Shown in pieces: positions 7,432-16,378 of a DNA stretch of 26,331 bases. A model generated the notes under the pieces. That model was given only the letters and a program-made list of their open reading frames with translations. It ran no database searches and was not told the origin of the DNA. The stretch is from DASPKO01 sp035628055. Its GTDB lineage: Bacteria; Planctomycetota; Phycisphaerae; Phycisphaerales; UBA1924. The position numbers and the translations under genes were made by a program. The stretch's first letter is position 1. Every line of letters begins with the position of its first letter. The stretch is taken from positions 1 to 26,331 of the forward strand of contig DASPKO010000299.1 of NCBI GenBank assembly GCA_035628055.1. Reading direction: 5' to 3'.

Positions 7432-9552
7432 GTGAACCCGTACCTGCGCCAGGTGGTTGACAACCTGGAGGGACAGTCGCTCGGGCCGACCGGCACGACG
7501 GTGCGCGACCTCGACCTCCCGGACGAGTTCGTGCGGCGCGTCGCCGGACGGGTCCTTCTCGACTCCTTCGAGCGTGACTTCCGCGCGGTGGTGGCCCGGC
7601 CCGGTGCGATACCTCCACCCCCACCGCCCGAGGCCGAACCGCTGACCAGGGCCGTGCTCGCCGGCGTCCCCGCGTGGGTCACGGTGCTCGGCGACCAGGA
7701 CGAAACCGGCGGGGCGAACGGGCCTGGGGTCGCGATCGGGGCCGGCTCCTGGCCGGCGCCGGAGGCCGTCCCCGCCAACCGCGCGCACCGTGCGCCCCTG
7801 CTTGGAGGTGCGGCGCCCTGGCCGGACGACCTGCCGGCGGCCGGCGACGACCCGGCCCTGGCTCGTGCGGCCCGCGAGGTGGCCGTGTCGCTGGCGCCCC
7901 GCGGCCTGCTCGTGGCGACCGGGCGGGCGATCGCGATCCTGGGCGCGGCGCGGCTGGCGAGCGCCGCGCGCGGCGCGCCCAACGGCGCGCTGGCGCTGCT
8001 GGCGCGCGTGGGCGTGCCGGTCGACCTGCTCGGGTTCTTGGCTCCACCCCAGCCCGCGCCCGGGCGTGCGGGCGAGGCGGCGGCGGATGCCGCGGCCACG
8101 GTGCGATGGCTCGCGGAGCGCTTCGCCGCCGGCGGGGCCGCCTTCGTCGAGAGCGCCGCCCGGGAGGCCCGCTTCGGGTTCCGTCCCACGCTGCCCGGCT
8201 TCAGGGCCGCCTCCGACGCCGGCGACGAGGCCGCGGGCCTGGCGCGTCTGCAGCTCCCGCGCGGAGACTTCTTCACCGGTCCGGGCATCGGTGGCGGGCT
8301 CGACCTGCTCGGCGCGGTGCTCGCCAGCGCCGGCTGCGCGGGGTACGTGTCGGTGCAGCGCGAGCATGTGGCGGCCCTGCTGCGCGCGCTGCGGCGCTGG
8401 GCGGCGCCCCCGGCCCGGCTCCTGGTCTCCCCCGCCGAGCTGCCGGTCTCGCAGTGGGCCCAGGACAACAGCAAGCCCGGCCGCGTGGGCGCTCGGAGCG
8501 CCGTGCTCCTCCCGCGCTATGCCAGCCGGGGCGAGGAGTGCTCACGGCTGGTGCCGGGAGACACGGCCGTGCTCGCGTGCCTGGCACGCGACCTGGGCGA
8601 TCGCGCCGTCTTCGCGCAGTCGCCCCTGCTCTTCCAGGGGGGCAACGCGGTGATCGCGCCCGACCCGGCGCGGGGGCGCGTCCTGCTCCTGGGCGAGGCG
8701 GAGGTCTGGCGGAATCGCGCCCTGGGGCTGAGCGCCGCGCAGGCGACCGAGGCCCTCCGGCTGGAGTTCGGGGCCGACCGGTGCACGGTGCTGCCGGCCG
8801 CGTCGTATCACGCCGACTATGAGATCTCCGTGCGCGCGGGCGTTCACGGCGTCACGGCGTTCGTGAACGACACGCCCGCCGCGGTTCGCCTGGCCCTCGG
8901 CTGCGGCGTCGCCACGCTGGCCCAGGCGGGGCTCTGCGCCGGACCCGCGGCCCGGCGGGCGCGCCGCGGCCTCGTCCAGGCCGACTCGCGCCCGGCGGCG
9001 GAAGTCGCTGCCTCGGTGCTCGCGCGCTTCGCGTGCCCGGGAGGGGTGACCTTCGAGCTGGCCCAGGCCCTCGGCGAGCGCGGGGACGGCACGGTGGTCG
9101 CCGACCTGGGCCTGCTCATGTGGGCTGTGGATACCGCCCGGGCGCTCGCGGGCGCCGGCGGCGATGCGGCGACGGAGGCCGCTGACGAAGTCCGGCGCGA
9201 CCGAGAGCTGGACCGCGCCCGCCTGGGCACCGAGCTCTCGGAACTGGGGTGGGAGGTCATCCCGGTCCCGAGCACCTCGGCGGGCCGGCTCAGCGCGTGC
9301 GCGGTCAACGCGGTGCATCTGCCAGAGACCGTGCTCGTCCCGGGTCGGGGGGGAATGTTTTCCGAACTCGATGCTCAGGCGGCGGCGGCTATTGGGACCA
9401 GGATCGCTCCCGCCTCGGTCCGGGTGCTCGCGGCCCGGGAATCGCTCGGCCGCGGGGGCGGGGTGCACTGCTCGGCATCGATCTGGCCCCGGGGCAATCC
9501 GGAGGGCGAATTCCGTGCAACCCCGGCGGAGGCGGGACGAACAACAGGGTGA
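7432..9552 (+). CDS. Divergent agmatine deiminase/peptidyl-arginine deiminase-like protein
   Basis: 706 residues from the GTG at 7432, 57 bases after the tRNA; longer in-frame reading would run through the tRNA. The C-terminal half carries, in the right order, the catalytic pieces of the guanidine-modifying enzymes: W342-A-Q-D345 (WxRD in agmatine deiminase), Q402-G-G-N (EGG-type motif), H460-A-D462 (HxD), and G-G-G-V-H-C680 (GGGxHC with the nucleophile cysteine). The spacing D to H is about 115, near that of agmatine deiminase; H to C is about 220, some 80 longer, so there is an insertion. Residues 1-330 are Ala/Pro-rich and match nothing I know. The Arg of WxRD is Gln and the following GP is altered, so substrate and reaction cannot be assumed. 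No signal peptide or membrane segment is seen. The enzyme family call is fair; the substrate is unknown. Confidence 0.7.
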   Translation: MNPYLRQVVDNLEGQSLGPTGTTVRDLDLPDEFVRRVAGRVLLDSFERDFRAVVARPGAIPPPPPPEAEPLTRAVLAGVPAWVTVLGDQDETGGANGPGVAIGAGSWPAPEAVPANRAHRAPLLGGAAPWPDDLPAAGDDPALARAAREVAVSLAPRGLLVATGRAIAILGAARLASAARGAPNGALALLARVGVPVDLLGFLAPPQPAPGRAGEAAADAAATVRWLAERFAAGGAAFVESAAREARFGFRPTLPGFRAASDAGDEAAGLARLQLPRGDFFTGPGIGGGLDLLGAVLASAGCAGYVSVQREHVAALLRALRRWAAPPARLLVSPAELPVSQWAQDNSKPGRVGARSAVLLPRYASRGEECSRLVPGDTAVLACLARDLGDRAVFAQSPLLFQGGNAVIAPDPARGRVLLLGEAEVWRNRALGLSAAQATEALRLEFGADRCTVLPAASYHADYEISVRAGVHGVTAFVNDTPAAVRLALGCGVATLAQAGLCAGPAARRARRGLVQADSRPAAEVAASVLARFACPGGVTFELAQALGERGDGTVVADLGLLMWAVDTARALAGAGGDAATEAADEVRRDRELDRARLGTELSELGWEVIPVPSTSAGRLSACAVNAVHLPETVLVPGRGGMFSELDAQAAAAIGTRIAPASVRVLAARESLGRGGGVHCSASIWPRGNPEGEFRATPAEAGRTTG

Positions 9553-9723
9553 GGTGGCATTCGTCGCCCAAGCCGTTATCCTTCTGTTTCATTCTCATGG
9601 CCTCCCCGAGGCTCGACCCAAGTCCCTAAGGCGTGTGCCCTTTGTCGCAAGTCCGTGGTGGGTGGTTCGCGCCGACCCCGCCCGGGAAGCCTAATCCCTT
9701 TTTTTATAAGCGAGGTTCAAGAG

Positions 9724-11154
9724 ATGGCAGGAATCAGCTCGAAGCGCCGCGTCGGTCTCCTGGCGGCGGCGTCCGTGGCGGCGTTGGCCGGTCAGGCCCT
9801 CGGCCAGCAGTTGTGCCAGGTCTCGACCGGCCCTGACGTGATCGTGGGCGACATCACCGGCCCGGCCAACTACACGGCGGCTGGTGGCCTCGACGCGCTC
9901 TCGCTCGGCACCACCTCGTGCAACATCGGGAACGTCTGGCTGAACTGGTTCGCGAACACCAACCAGCACCCGGTGATCGGCGGCAACCTGTACCGCTACA
10001 AGGTGGTCGACGGCGCGCCCCGCTTCGAGCAGGTCGGCATGAGCTGGCTCAAGCACGGCTTCTTCGCCCTCTCCCAGACCCTGTGCTGCTCGAACTGCTC
10101 CTCGACAAACGGGCAGCACCTGGGCGTCGGCTGTTCTGATCCCTACACCGCCGGACGCAACGGCGAGCAGCCCAACCTCGGGCCGCGCTGGCAGGTGAAC
10201 GCCACCACGGGTGTCTTCACCTACCCGCCCGCCAACCCGAGCTACTCGGGCACCACCGCCCGCCGCCTGCAGGTCTCGATGGACGACCTCGAGAACACCG
10301 CCGGCAGCACGACCCGGTACTTCGGCGAGAGCCAGTACGTCTCTCCCGACGACGCCACCGCGAACAACCAGCACAACAACGCCTCGTTCCGCGAGATCAC
10401 GGTGAGCGGGACCTCGACGAACCGGACCTTCGCCTTCGCCACCACCCCGCCCTTCAACACCACGCAGCGCCGCAAGGCGGCCATCGAGGCCTGGAAGCTC
10501 ATCGACCCGGAGGTCGTCGAGACCCCGGTCATCATCGACGGCAAGTTCATCGTCTCCTCGCGCGCCTTCGACCTGGGCAACGGGATGTGGCGGTACGAGT
10601 ACGCCGTCTACAACATGAACTCGGACCGCTCGGGCCAGGCCTTCTCGGTCCCGGTCCCGGCCGACTCGGTCGTGACCAACATCGGGTTCCACGACGTGGA
10701 CTATCGCAACGGCGACGGCCCCGGCAACGCCAACTTCAGCGGCGCGGACTGGACCGGCACGCGCACCAGCAACGAGGTCTCGTGGGCGACGCAGACCTTC
10801 GCCGAGAACGCCAGCGCCAACGCCCTCCGCTGGGGCACCACCTACAACTTCCGGTTCGACACCAACGTGCCCCCGGCCGACACCACCGGCGAGATCACGC
10901 TGACCACCTTCAAGGCTCCCGCCGACTTCGCCGTCGCCGCCGTCGTGCCGGCCGGCACCATCCCCTGCCCCGCCGACTGGGACGACAACGACGTCGTCAA
11001 CACCTCCGACATCAGCCTCTACCTCAACGACTGGTTCAACGACATCGCCACCAGCAACACCGTGGCCGACTTCGATCACAACGGCGTGACCAACACCAGC
11101 GACCTCTCCCAGTTCCTCTCCACCTGGTTCGCCGCCCTGAGCGGGAACTGCTAA
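9724..11154 (+). CDS. Secreted protein with C-terminal dockerin-like repeat pair
   Basis: 476 residues. The ATG at 9724 opens a signal peptide (MAGISSKRRVGLLAAASVAALAGQALG, cleavage before QQLC). The large middle domain (about 30-415) is rich in Asn, Thr and aromatic residues, with a cluster of cysteines (LCCSNCSSTNG and GCSDPY) that probably form disulfides outside the cytoplasm, and a segment FDLGNGMWRYEYAVYNMNSDRS that looks like a beta-sandwich. The C-terminus has two dockerin-like segments, CPADWDDNDVVNTSDIS...YLNDWF and ADFDHNGVTNTSDLS...FLSTWF. This layout is typical of exported planctomycete proteins of unknown role. It is a single-gene unit, closed by a strong terminator 30 bases after the stop. 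The leader contains an unusual T-run (9699-9705). Export is well supported; the function is unknown. Confidence 0.88.
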   Translation: MAGISSKRRVGLLAAASVAALAGQALGQQLCQVSTGPDVIVGDITGPANYTAAGGLDALSLGTTSCNIGNVWLNWFANTNQHPVIGGNLYRYKVVDGAPRFEQVGMSWLKHGFFALSQTLCCSNCSSTNGQHLGVGCSDPYTAGRNGEQPNLGPRWQVNATTGVFTYPPANPSYSGTTARRLQVSMDDLENTAGSTTRYFGESQYVSPDDATANNQHNNASFREITVSGTSTNRTFAFATTPPFNTTQRRKAAIEAWKLIDPEVVETPVIIDGKFIVSSRAFDLGNGMWRYEYAVYNMNSDRSGQAFSVPVPADSVVTNIGFHDVDYRNGDGPGNANFSGADWTGTRTSNEVSWATQTFAENASANALRWGTTYNFRFDTNVPPADTTGEITLTTFKAPADFAVAAVVPAGTIPCPADWDDNDVVNTSDISLYLNDWFNDIATSNTVADFDHNGVTNTSDLSQFLSTWFAALSGNC

Positions 11155-11183
11155 GCCCGGCAAGTCCATTCTCAGCCTGAGCG

Positions 11184-11217
11184 CAGGGGCCGCCGGATGA
11201 AGAGCCGGCGGCCCCTG
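11184..11217 (+). terminator. Intrinsic terminator after the secreted dockerin-type gene
   Basis: CAGGGGCCGCCGG (11184-11196) pairs perfectly over 13 bases with CCGGCGGCCCCTG (11205-11217), with an eight-base loop, followed by TTCGTTTCC. It lies 30 bases after the stop and separates this gene from the trigger factor gene. Confidence 0.85.
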
Positions 11218-11326
11218 TTCGTTTCCGGGGCGCGCGGCGCGGGAGCGCCTAAACTCGGCTCGCCCGGCCCGCGGCGACCGCGCCGACCGGGGCAGTGCCC
11301 GCACCCCGACGCCGGAGTCTTCGCCC

Positions 11327-12841
11327 ATGGCTACCCAGGAAGCGGCCCCGCGCCACGAGAACACCGTCACGATCACCGACGCGGGGCCCAGCCGCAAGCG
11401 GATCGCGATCCGGATCCCGGCCGAGGCGGTCAACGAGCAGCTCGGAACGTCCCTCGACACCCTCGCGGTCGAAGCCGACATCCCCGGCTTCCGCCGCGGC
11501 CGCGCCCCGCGCCGGCTCGTCGAGCGCAAGTTCGGGGCGGTGGTCCGGCGCGAAGCGAAGAACCAGCTCGTCGCCTCGGCCTACCAGCAGGCCGTGCAGG
11601 AGCACAAGCTCCGCGTGCTGGGCGATCCCGTCGGGGAAGGGCTGGCGGCCGCCGAGCTCGTGGACGGGCAGCCGCTCGCCTTCGAGGTCGAGGTCGAGGT
11701 CTCCCCCGAGTTCACCCTCCCCTCGCTCGAGGGCATCGCGGTGCGCAAGCCCATGCTCGAAGTGACCGACGAGATGGTCGAGCAGGAGCTCACGCGCCTG
11801 CGCACCCACGAGGGCGACCTCCAGCAGCAGGAGGCCCCCGCGCCGGGCGATTACCTCACCGGGCACGGCCAGATCGTCGGCCCGGACGAGGCCGTGCACC
11901 TCGACATTGCCGACGCGGTCATCCAGGTGCCGCCCGACGGCGGGTCGGGGATGATCCTGGGGATCCTGGTGCCGGACTTCGGGAAGCAGCTCGGGCTGCC
12001 CACCCCGGGCCAGACGGTCGAGATCACAACCACCGGGCCCGACAATCACGAGAACGAGGCCCTGCGGGGGATCCCGCTGACGATCCGCTATACGGTGGCG
12101 CGGGCCGACCGCATCGTGCCCGCGTCGGTCGCGGACCTGGCGGCGCGGTACGGGCTCGAGGACGAGCGGGCGCTGCGGGAGGCGCTGCGCGAGCGCATGG
12201 TCCACCGGGTGCGCGCCGAGCAGAACAACGCGCTGCGCCAGCAGGTGGCCCGCCACCTGCTCGAGCGCACCGAGATGGAGCTCCCCGAGCGCATCACCGC
12301 CAACCAGTCGGGGCGGAACCTGGCCCGGCGCCGCATGGAGCTGATGCACCGCGGGGTGCCCGCCGAGGAGATCGAGCGGAACATGGCGGAGCTGCGCTCC
12401 GCCTCCGACGAGGTCGCGGTCCGCGAGCTCAAGCTGTTCTTCATCCTTGACCGCGCCGCCGAGGACCTGGGAGTCAAGGTGACGGAGGCCGAGCTCAACG
12501 GCTGGATCGCCCAGATGGCCCTCTCGCGCGGCGAGCGCCCGGAGAAGGTTCGCAGCGAGATCATCCAGCGCGACCAGGTCGGGATGGTGTACCAGCAGGT
12601 GCGCGAGCACAAGGCGATGGAGGCCATCCTGGCCAAGGCGACGGTCACGGAGGTGCCCGCCTCGGAGTACGCCAAGCTGGCCGGCGAGGAGAGCCCGGGC
12701 GGGGCCGCGGGGCGGGCGGGCGGGGCCCCCAAGGGTGGCTCCCGGAAGAAGGGCGAGGCCAGCTCCGGGGACGCCGAAGAGCCCCCGGCGGCCGAAAAGC
12801 CGGCCAAGAAGCCCCGCAAGAAGAAGGACGCGGAGGAGTAG
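11327..12841 (+). CDS. tig: Trigger factor, ribosome-bound chaperone
   Basis: 504 residues. Trigger factor binds the ribosome exit tunnel and shields new chains. The N-terminal ribosome-binding domain is clear, with the signature G54-F-R-R-G-R-A-P61 in IPGFRRGRAPRRLVERKFG. The middle domain (about 165-260) keeps the outline of the FKBP-type PPIase domain (APGDYLTGHGQI...GMILGILVPDFGKQLGLPTPGQTVEI...) but lacks the usual aromatic active-site pattern, so isomerase activity is doubtful. The helical C-terminal domain follows (VADLAARYGLEDERALREALRERM, then MALSRGERPEKVR). The last 55 residues are a Gly/Ala/Lys-rich tail ending KPRKKKDAEE, longer than in the E. coli protein. clpP/clpX, frequent downstream partners, are absent; instead a SAH regulator gene follows after 52 bases. 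Confidence 0.93.
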   Translation: MATQEAAPRHENTVTITDAGPSRKRIAIRIPAEAVNEQLGTSLDTLAVEADIPGFRRGRAPRRLVERKFGAVVRREAKNQLVASAYQQAVQEHKLRVLGDPVGEGLAAAELVDGQPLAFEVEVEVSPEFTLPSLEGIAVRKPMLEVTDEMVEQELTRLRTHEGDLQQQEAPAPGDYLTGHGQIVGPDEAVHLDIADAVIQVPPDGGSGMILGILVPDFGKQLGLPTPGQTVEITTTGPDNHENEALRGIPLTIRYTVARADRIVPASVADLAARYGLEDERALREALRERMVHRVRAEQNNALRQQVARHLLERTEMELPERITANQSGRNLARRRMELMHRGVPAEEIERNMAELRSASDEVAVRELKLFFILDRAAEDLGVKVTEAELNGWIAQMALSRGERPEKVRSEIIQRDQVGMVYQQVREHKAMEAILAKATVTEVPASEYAKLAGEESPGGAAGRAGGAPKGGSRKKGEASSGDAEEPPAAEKPAKKPRKKKDAEE

Positions 12842-12876
12842 GCCTCCCGCGCCTCCGCGCCGCCGGCTTCCTACCA

Positions 12877-12898
12877 TTCATCCGGATAAACGGATGAA
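12877..12898. promoter_or_regulatory. Perfect inverted repeat covering the regulator start codon; candidate operator
   Basis: TTCATCCG (12877-12884) and CGGATGAA (12891-12898) form a perfect eight-base inverted repeat around the six-base spacer GATAAA. The right arm includes the ATG start (12894-12896) of the ArsR-type regulator. Length and symmetry suit a winged-helix dimer of the ArsR family. The site would block transcription or translation start of the regulator-ahcY pair, giving autoregulation. The spacer GATAAA and upstream TACCAT (12872-12877) are possible -10 boxes; no ribosome site is visible, so the mRNA may be leaderless or nearly so. The operator role is inference. Confidence 0.6.
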
Positions 12899-13978
12899 AG
12901 CCGCGGCCCCCACTGTCCAGCTCAGCGACCAGCTCGCGGTTCTCAGCGAGCCGATCCGCCTGCGCCTGCTCCGGCTGCTGGAGCGCGAGGAGCTCTCGGT
13001 GGGCGAGCTCTCCCGCGTCGTGCAGCTCCCGCAGAGCACGGTGAGCCGCCACCTCAAGCTGCTCGCGGACGCCGGGTGGCTCCTCAAGCGCACCGAGGGG
13101 ACCGCCACGCTCTATCGGCTCGTGCAGGACGACCTGGCGGCGCCCCTGCGGGCGCTCTGGGCTCCCGTCCGCCAGCACCTCGAGGCGTCGCCGGACCTCG
13201 CCGAGGATCGGCGCCGGCTCACCGGCGTGCTCGCCGAGCGGATGAGCGACAGCCAGGCGTTCTTTGGGCGGGTCGCCGGGGAGTGGGACTCGGTCCGCGG
13301 CCAGCTCTTCGGCGACCGCTTCACCCTGCAGGGGCTGCTGGCGCTCCTGCCGGCGGGCTGGGTCGTCGCCGACCTGGGGTGCGGCACCGGCAACATCTCG
13401 GAGCTGCTCGCCCCCGTCGTGCGCGAGGTGATCGCCGTCGACCAGTCGGGCCCGATGCTGCGGGCCGCGCGGCGCCGGCTCCAGGGGGCCGCCAACGTCA
13501 CCTTCGTGCGCGCGGGCCTGGAGAACCTCCCGATCGCCGACGGCGCCGTCGATGCCGCCATCTGCGTCCTCGTGCTCCACCACCTCCAGGACCCCGCGGC
13601 CGCACTTCGCGAGATGGCGCGCCTGCTGTCGCCGGGCGGCGTCGCCCTGATCATCGACATGGTCGAGCACGACCGGACCAGCTACAAGCACACCATGGGG
13701 CACCGCTGGCTCGGCTTCCCGCCCGAGCAGATGGCCCGGTGGGCCCGGGAGGCCGGCCTCGCCGAGCCGCGCACCCTCAGGCTCCCGTCCCACCCCGACG
13801 CCCGCGGGCCGGCGCTCTTCGCGTGCACCGCCACGCGACCCCCAGCGCCGCGGGACCGCGGCTCCGGCGGCGCCGCCCGAACGGATGGGGCGCCCCGGCG
13901 CCTCCGTCCCTCGCGCACGGCCGCACCCAACCCGGCTCATTCAACCCCCGCCCCGTCCGACCCCTTCCCGGAGAACGC

Positions 13979-13982
<4 letters not shown>
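12894..13982 (+). CDS. ArsR-type regulator fused to a SAM-methyltransferase domain (SahR-like)
   Basis: 362 residues. Residues 1-90 are an ArsR winged helix (QLAVLSEPIRLRLLRLLE, then LSVGELSRVVQLPQSTVSRHLKLL as the recognition helix). Residues about 130-310 are a class I methyltransferase fold: motif I D160-L-G-C-G-T-G-N, acidic VIAVDQSGPML, and LPIADGAVDAAICVLVLHHLQDP before the conserved LLSPGG. The last 50 residues are a Pro/Arg/Ala-rich tail that looks disordered. The stop overlaps the start of ahcY by ATGA, so the two are coupled. SahR, known from proteobacteria, has this same domain order and represses SAH-recycling genes, with the methyltransferase fold probably sensing SAH or SAM. That parallel plus the ahcY partner supports the same role here. 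An enzyme role for the methyltransferase part is not excluded. The start is fixed by the N-terminal helix and lies within an inverted repeat. Confidence 0.85.
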
Positions 13983-15535
<1,553 letters not shown>

Positions 15536-15639
15536 GTCGGGCGCTGCCAGATCGGGCGCGACGAGCTCGGGCGGCGGGTGCCGGTTCCGACGCAGAGCAA
15601 CCGCGGGTGCGTGCTGCGGCGCCCCCAAAAAAGAGAAAT

Positions 15640-15661
15640 GACGCCGGGGAGTCCCGGCGTC
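15640..15661. terminator. Intrinsic terminator, probably bidirectional
   Basis: GACGCCGGG (15640-15648) pairs perfectly with CCCGGCGTC (15653-15661) over a four-base loop. On the plus strand it is followed by GTTTTCGTT, closing the ahcY unit. On the minus strand it is followed by ATTTCTCTTTTTT (the A-rich run 15627-15639), so it can also stop the small minus-strand gene that ends at 15710. Confidence 0.88.
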
Positions 15662-15709
15662 GTTTTCGTTGTGCACGTTGCTGCGCTGCCGGCGGGATCG
15701 GCGTCTTGG

Positions 15710-15991
15710 TCAGAGGCCGGCGTCGCTGATCATCCGCCGGGCCACGCGGTCCACCACATCGTCGCGCTCGCTGCGCCCTGACCGCAGCAGCTCCTGGGCG
15801 GCCTGGACTTCCGCCGCCGTTCCCCGACCCGCCCGCACCGGGGAGTTGGCAAACCCGTGGCGCTCTCCAGGCCGGAGTGAGCGCACCCTGCTGCCGAATC
15901 GCCCATCGTCCTGGCAGGCGGTGGCCCGGCCCGGCCCAAAGCCGGCAAGGCCCCTGGATTCGGTTGCACGCGTTGTGGCGTAATCGAGCAT
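15710..15991 (-). CDS. Small basic protein of unknown function
   Basis: 93 residues. The case for a real gene rests on a consensus AGGAGG (15997-16002) five bases before the ATG and a U-rich terminator just past the stop on this strand. The N-terminal 55 residues are Arg/Gly-rich and look disordered. The C-terminal 38 residues are predicted mostly helical (AAEVQAAQELLRSGRSERDD, then VVDRVARRMISDAGL). The helix pattern is faintly like the C-terminus of FlgM-type anti-sigma factors, but no flagellar gene is near and the likeness is too weak to name it. There is no signal peptide. It stands alone between convergent ahcY and divergent PRC-barrel genes. Confidence 0.6.
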   Translation of the reverse strand: MLDYATTRATESRGLAGFGPGRATACQDDGRFGSRVRSLRPGERHGFANSPVRAGRGTAAEVQAAQELLRSGRSERDDVVDRVARRMISDAGL

Positions 15992-16378
15992 TCAGACCTC
16001 CTGATTCCCTTGTTCTGGCGTCGGCGCTGGCGTCCGTGCCGCGTGGAGGAAGGACCGTGATGATCGCTGCGAACGCGCGCTGGGCCTATAGGCACCGAGC
16101 CGTATTCAAGCCCGGCCCTGAACAGGGGCTCAAACCCGCCGCCCACCCCGACCGGGTCGGTCGCGCGGTAGCTGCAGAACGTAAGAAAACCATATTAGAA
16201 CGCCTGGTTACCTGCTTGAGGTGGACGATTAGGAATCATCGCCGATGGTTCCCGGGTCTCGGCGGGCGGATAGTCGCGGAGTGCCGGCCCGGCGCGATGG
16301 CGCGGGCGGCACCGGCAGCAGCCGCGGGCGCCCGGAGCCACGCCGCGGCCTTGGCAGTTGCACAAAGGAGACGTCCGC
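15992..16378. other. Long intergenic stretch between divergent genes
   Basis: 387 bases between the small minus-strand gene and the plus-strand PRC-barrel gene. It holds the AGGAGG site of the former (15997-16002) and the AAAGGAG site of the latter (16364-16370). A perfect ten-base palindrome GCCTATAGGC lies at 16084-16093. An AT-rich island (AAGAAAACCATATTAGAA, 16183-16200) contains TATTAG (16193-16198), a possible -10 box for the PRC-barrel gene with no clear -35 partner. I see no tRNA and no known riboswitch fold. Confidence 0.45.

Noticed and set aside
12871..12893. SAM or SAH riboswitch upstream of the regulator-ahcY pair
   Set aside because: The 52-base gap after the trigger factor gene is too short and shows only the inverted repeat, not the conserved cores of known riboswitches.
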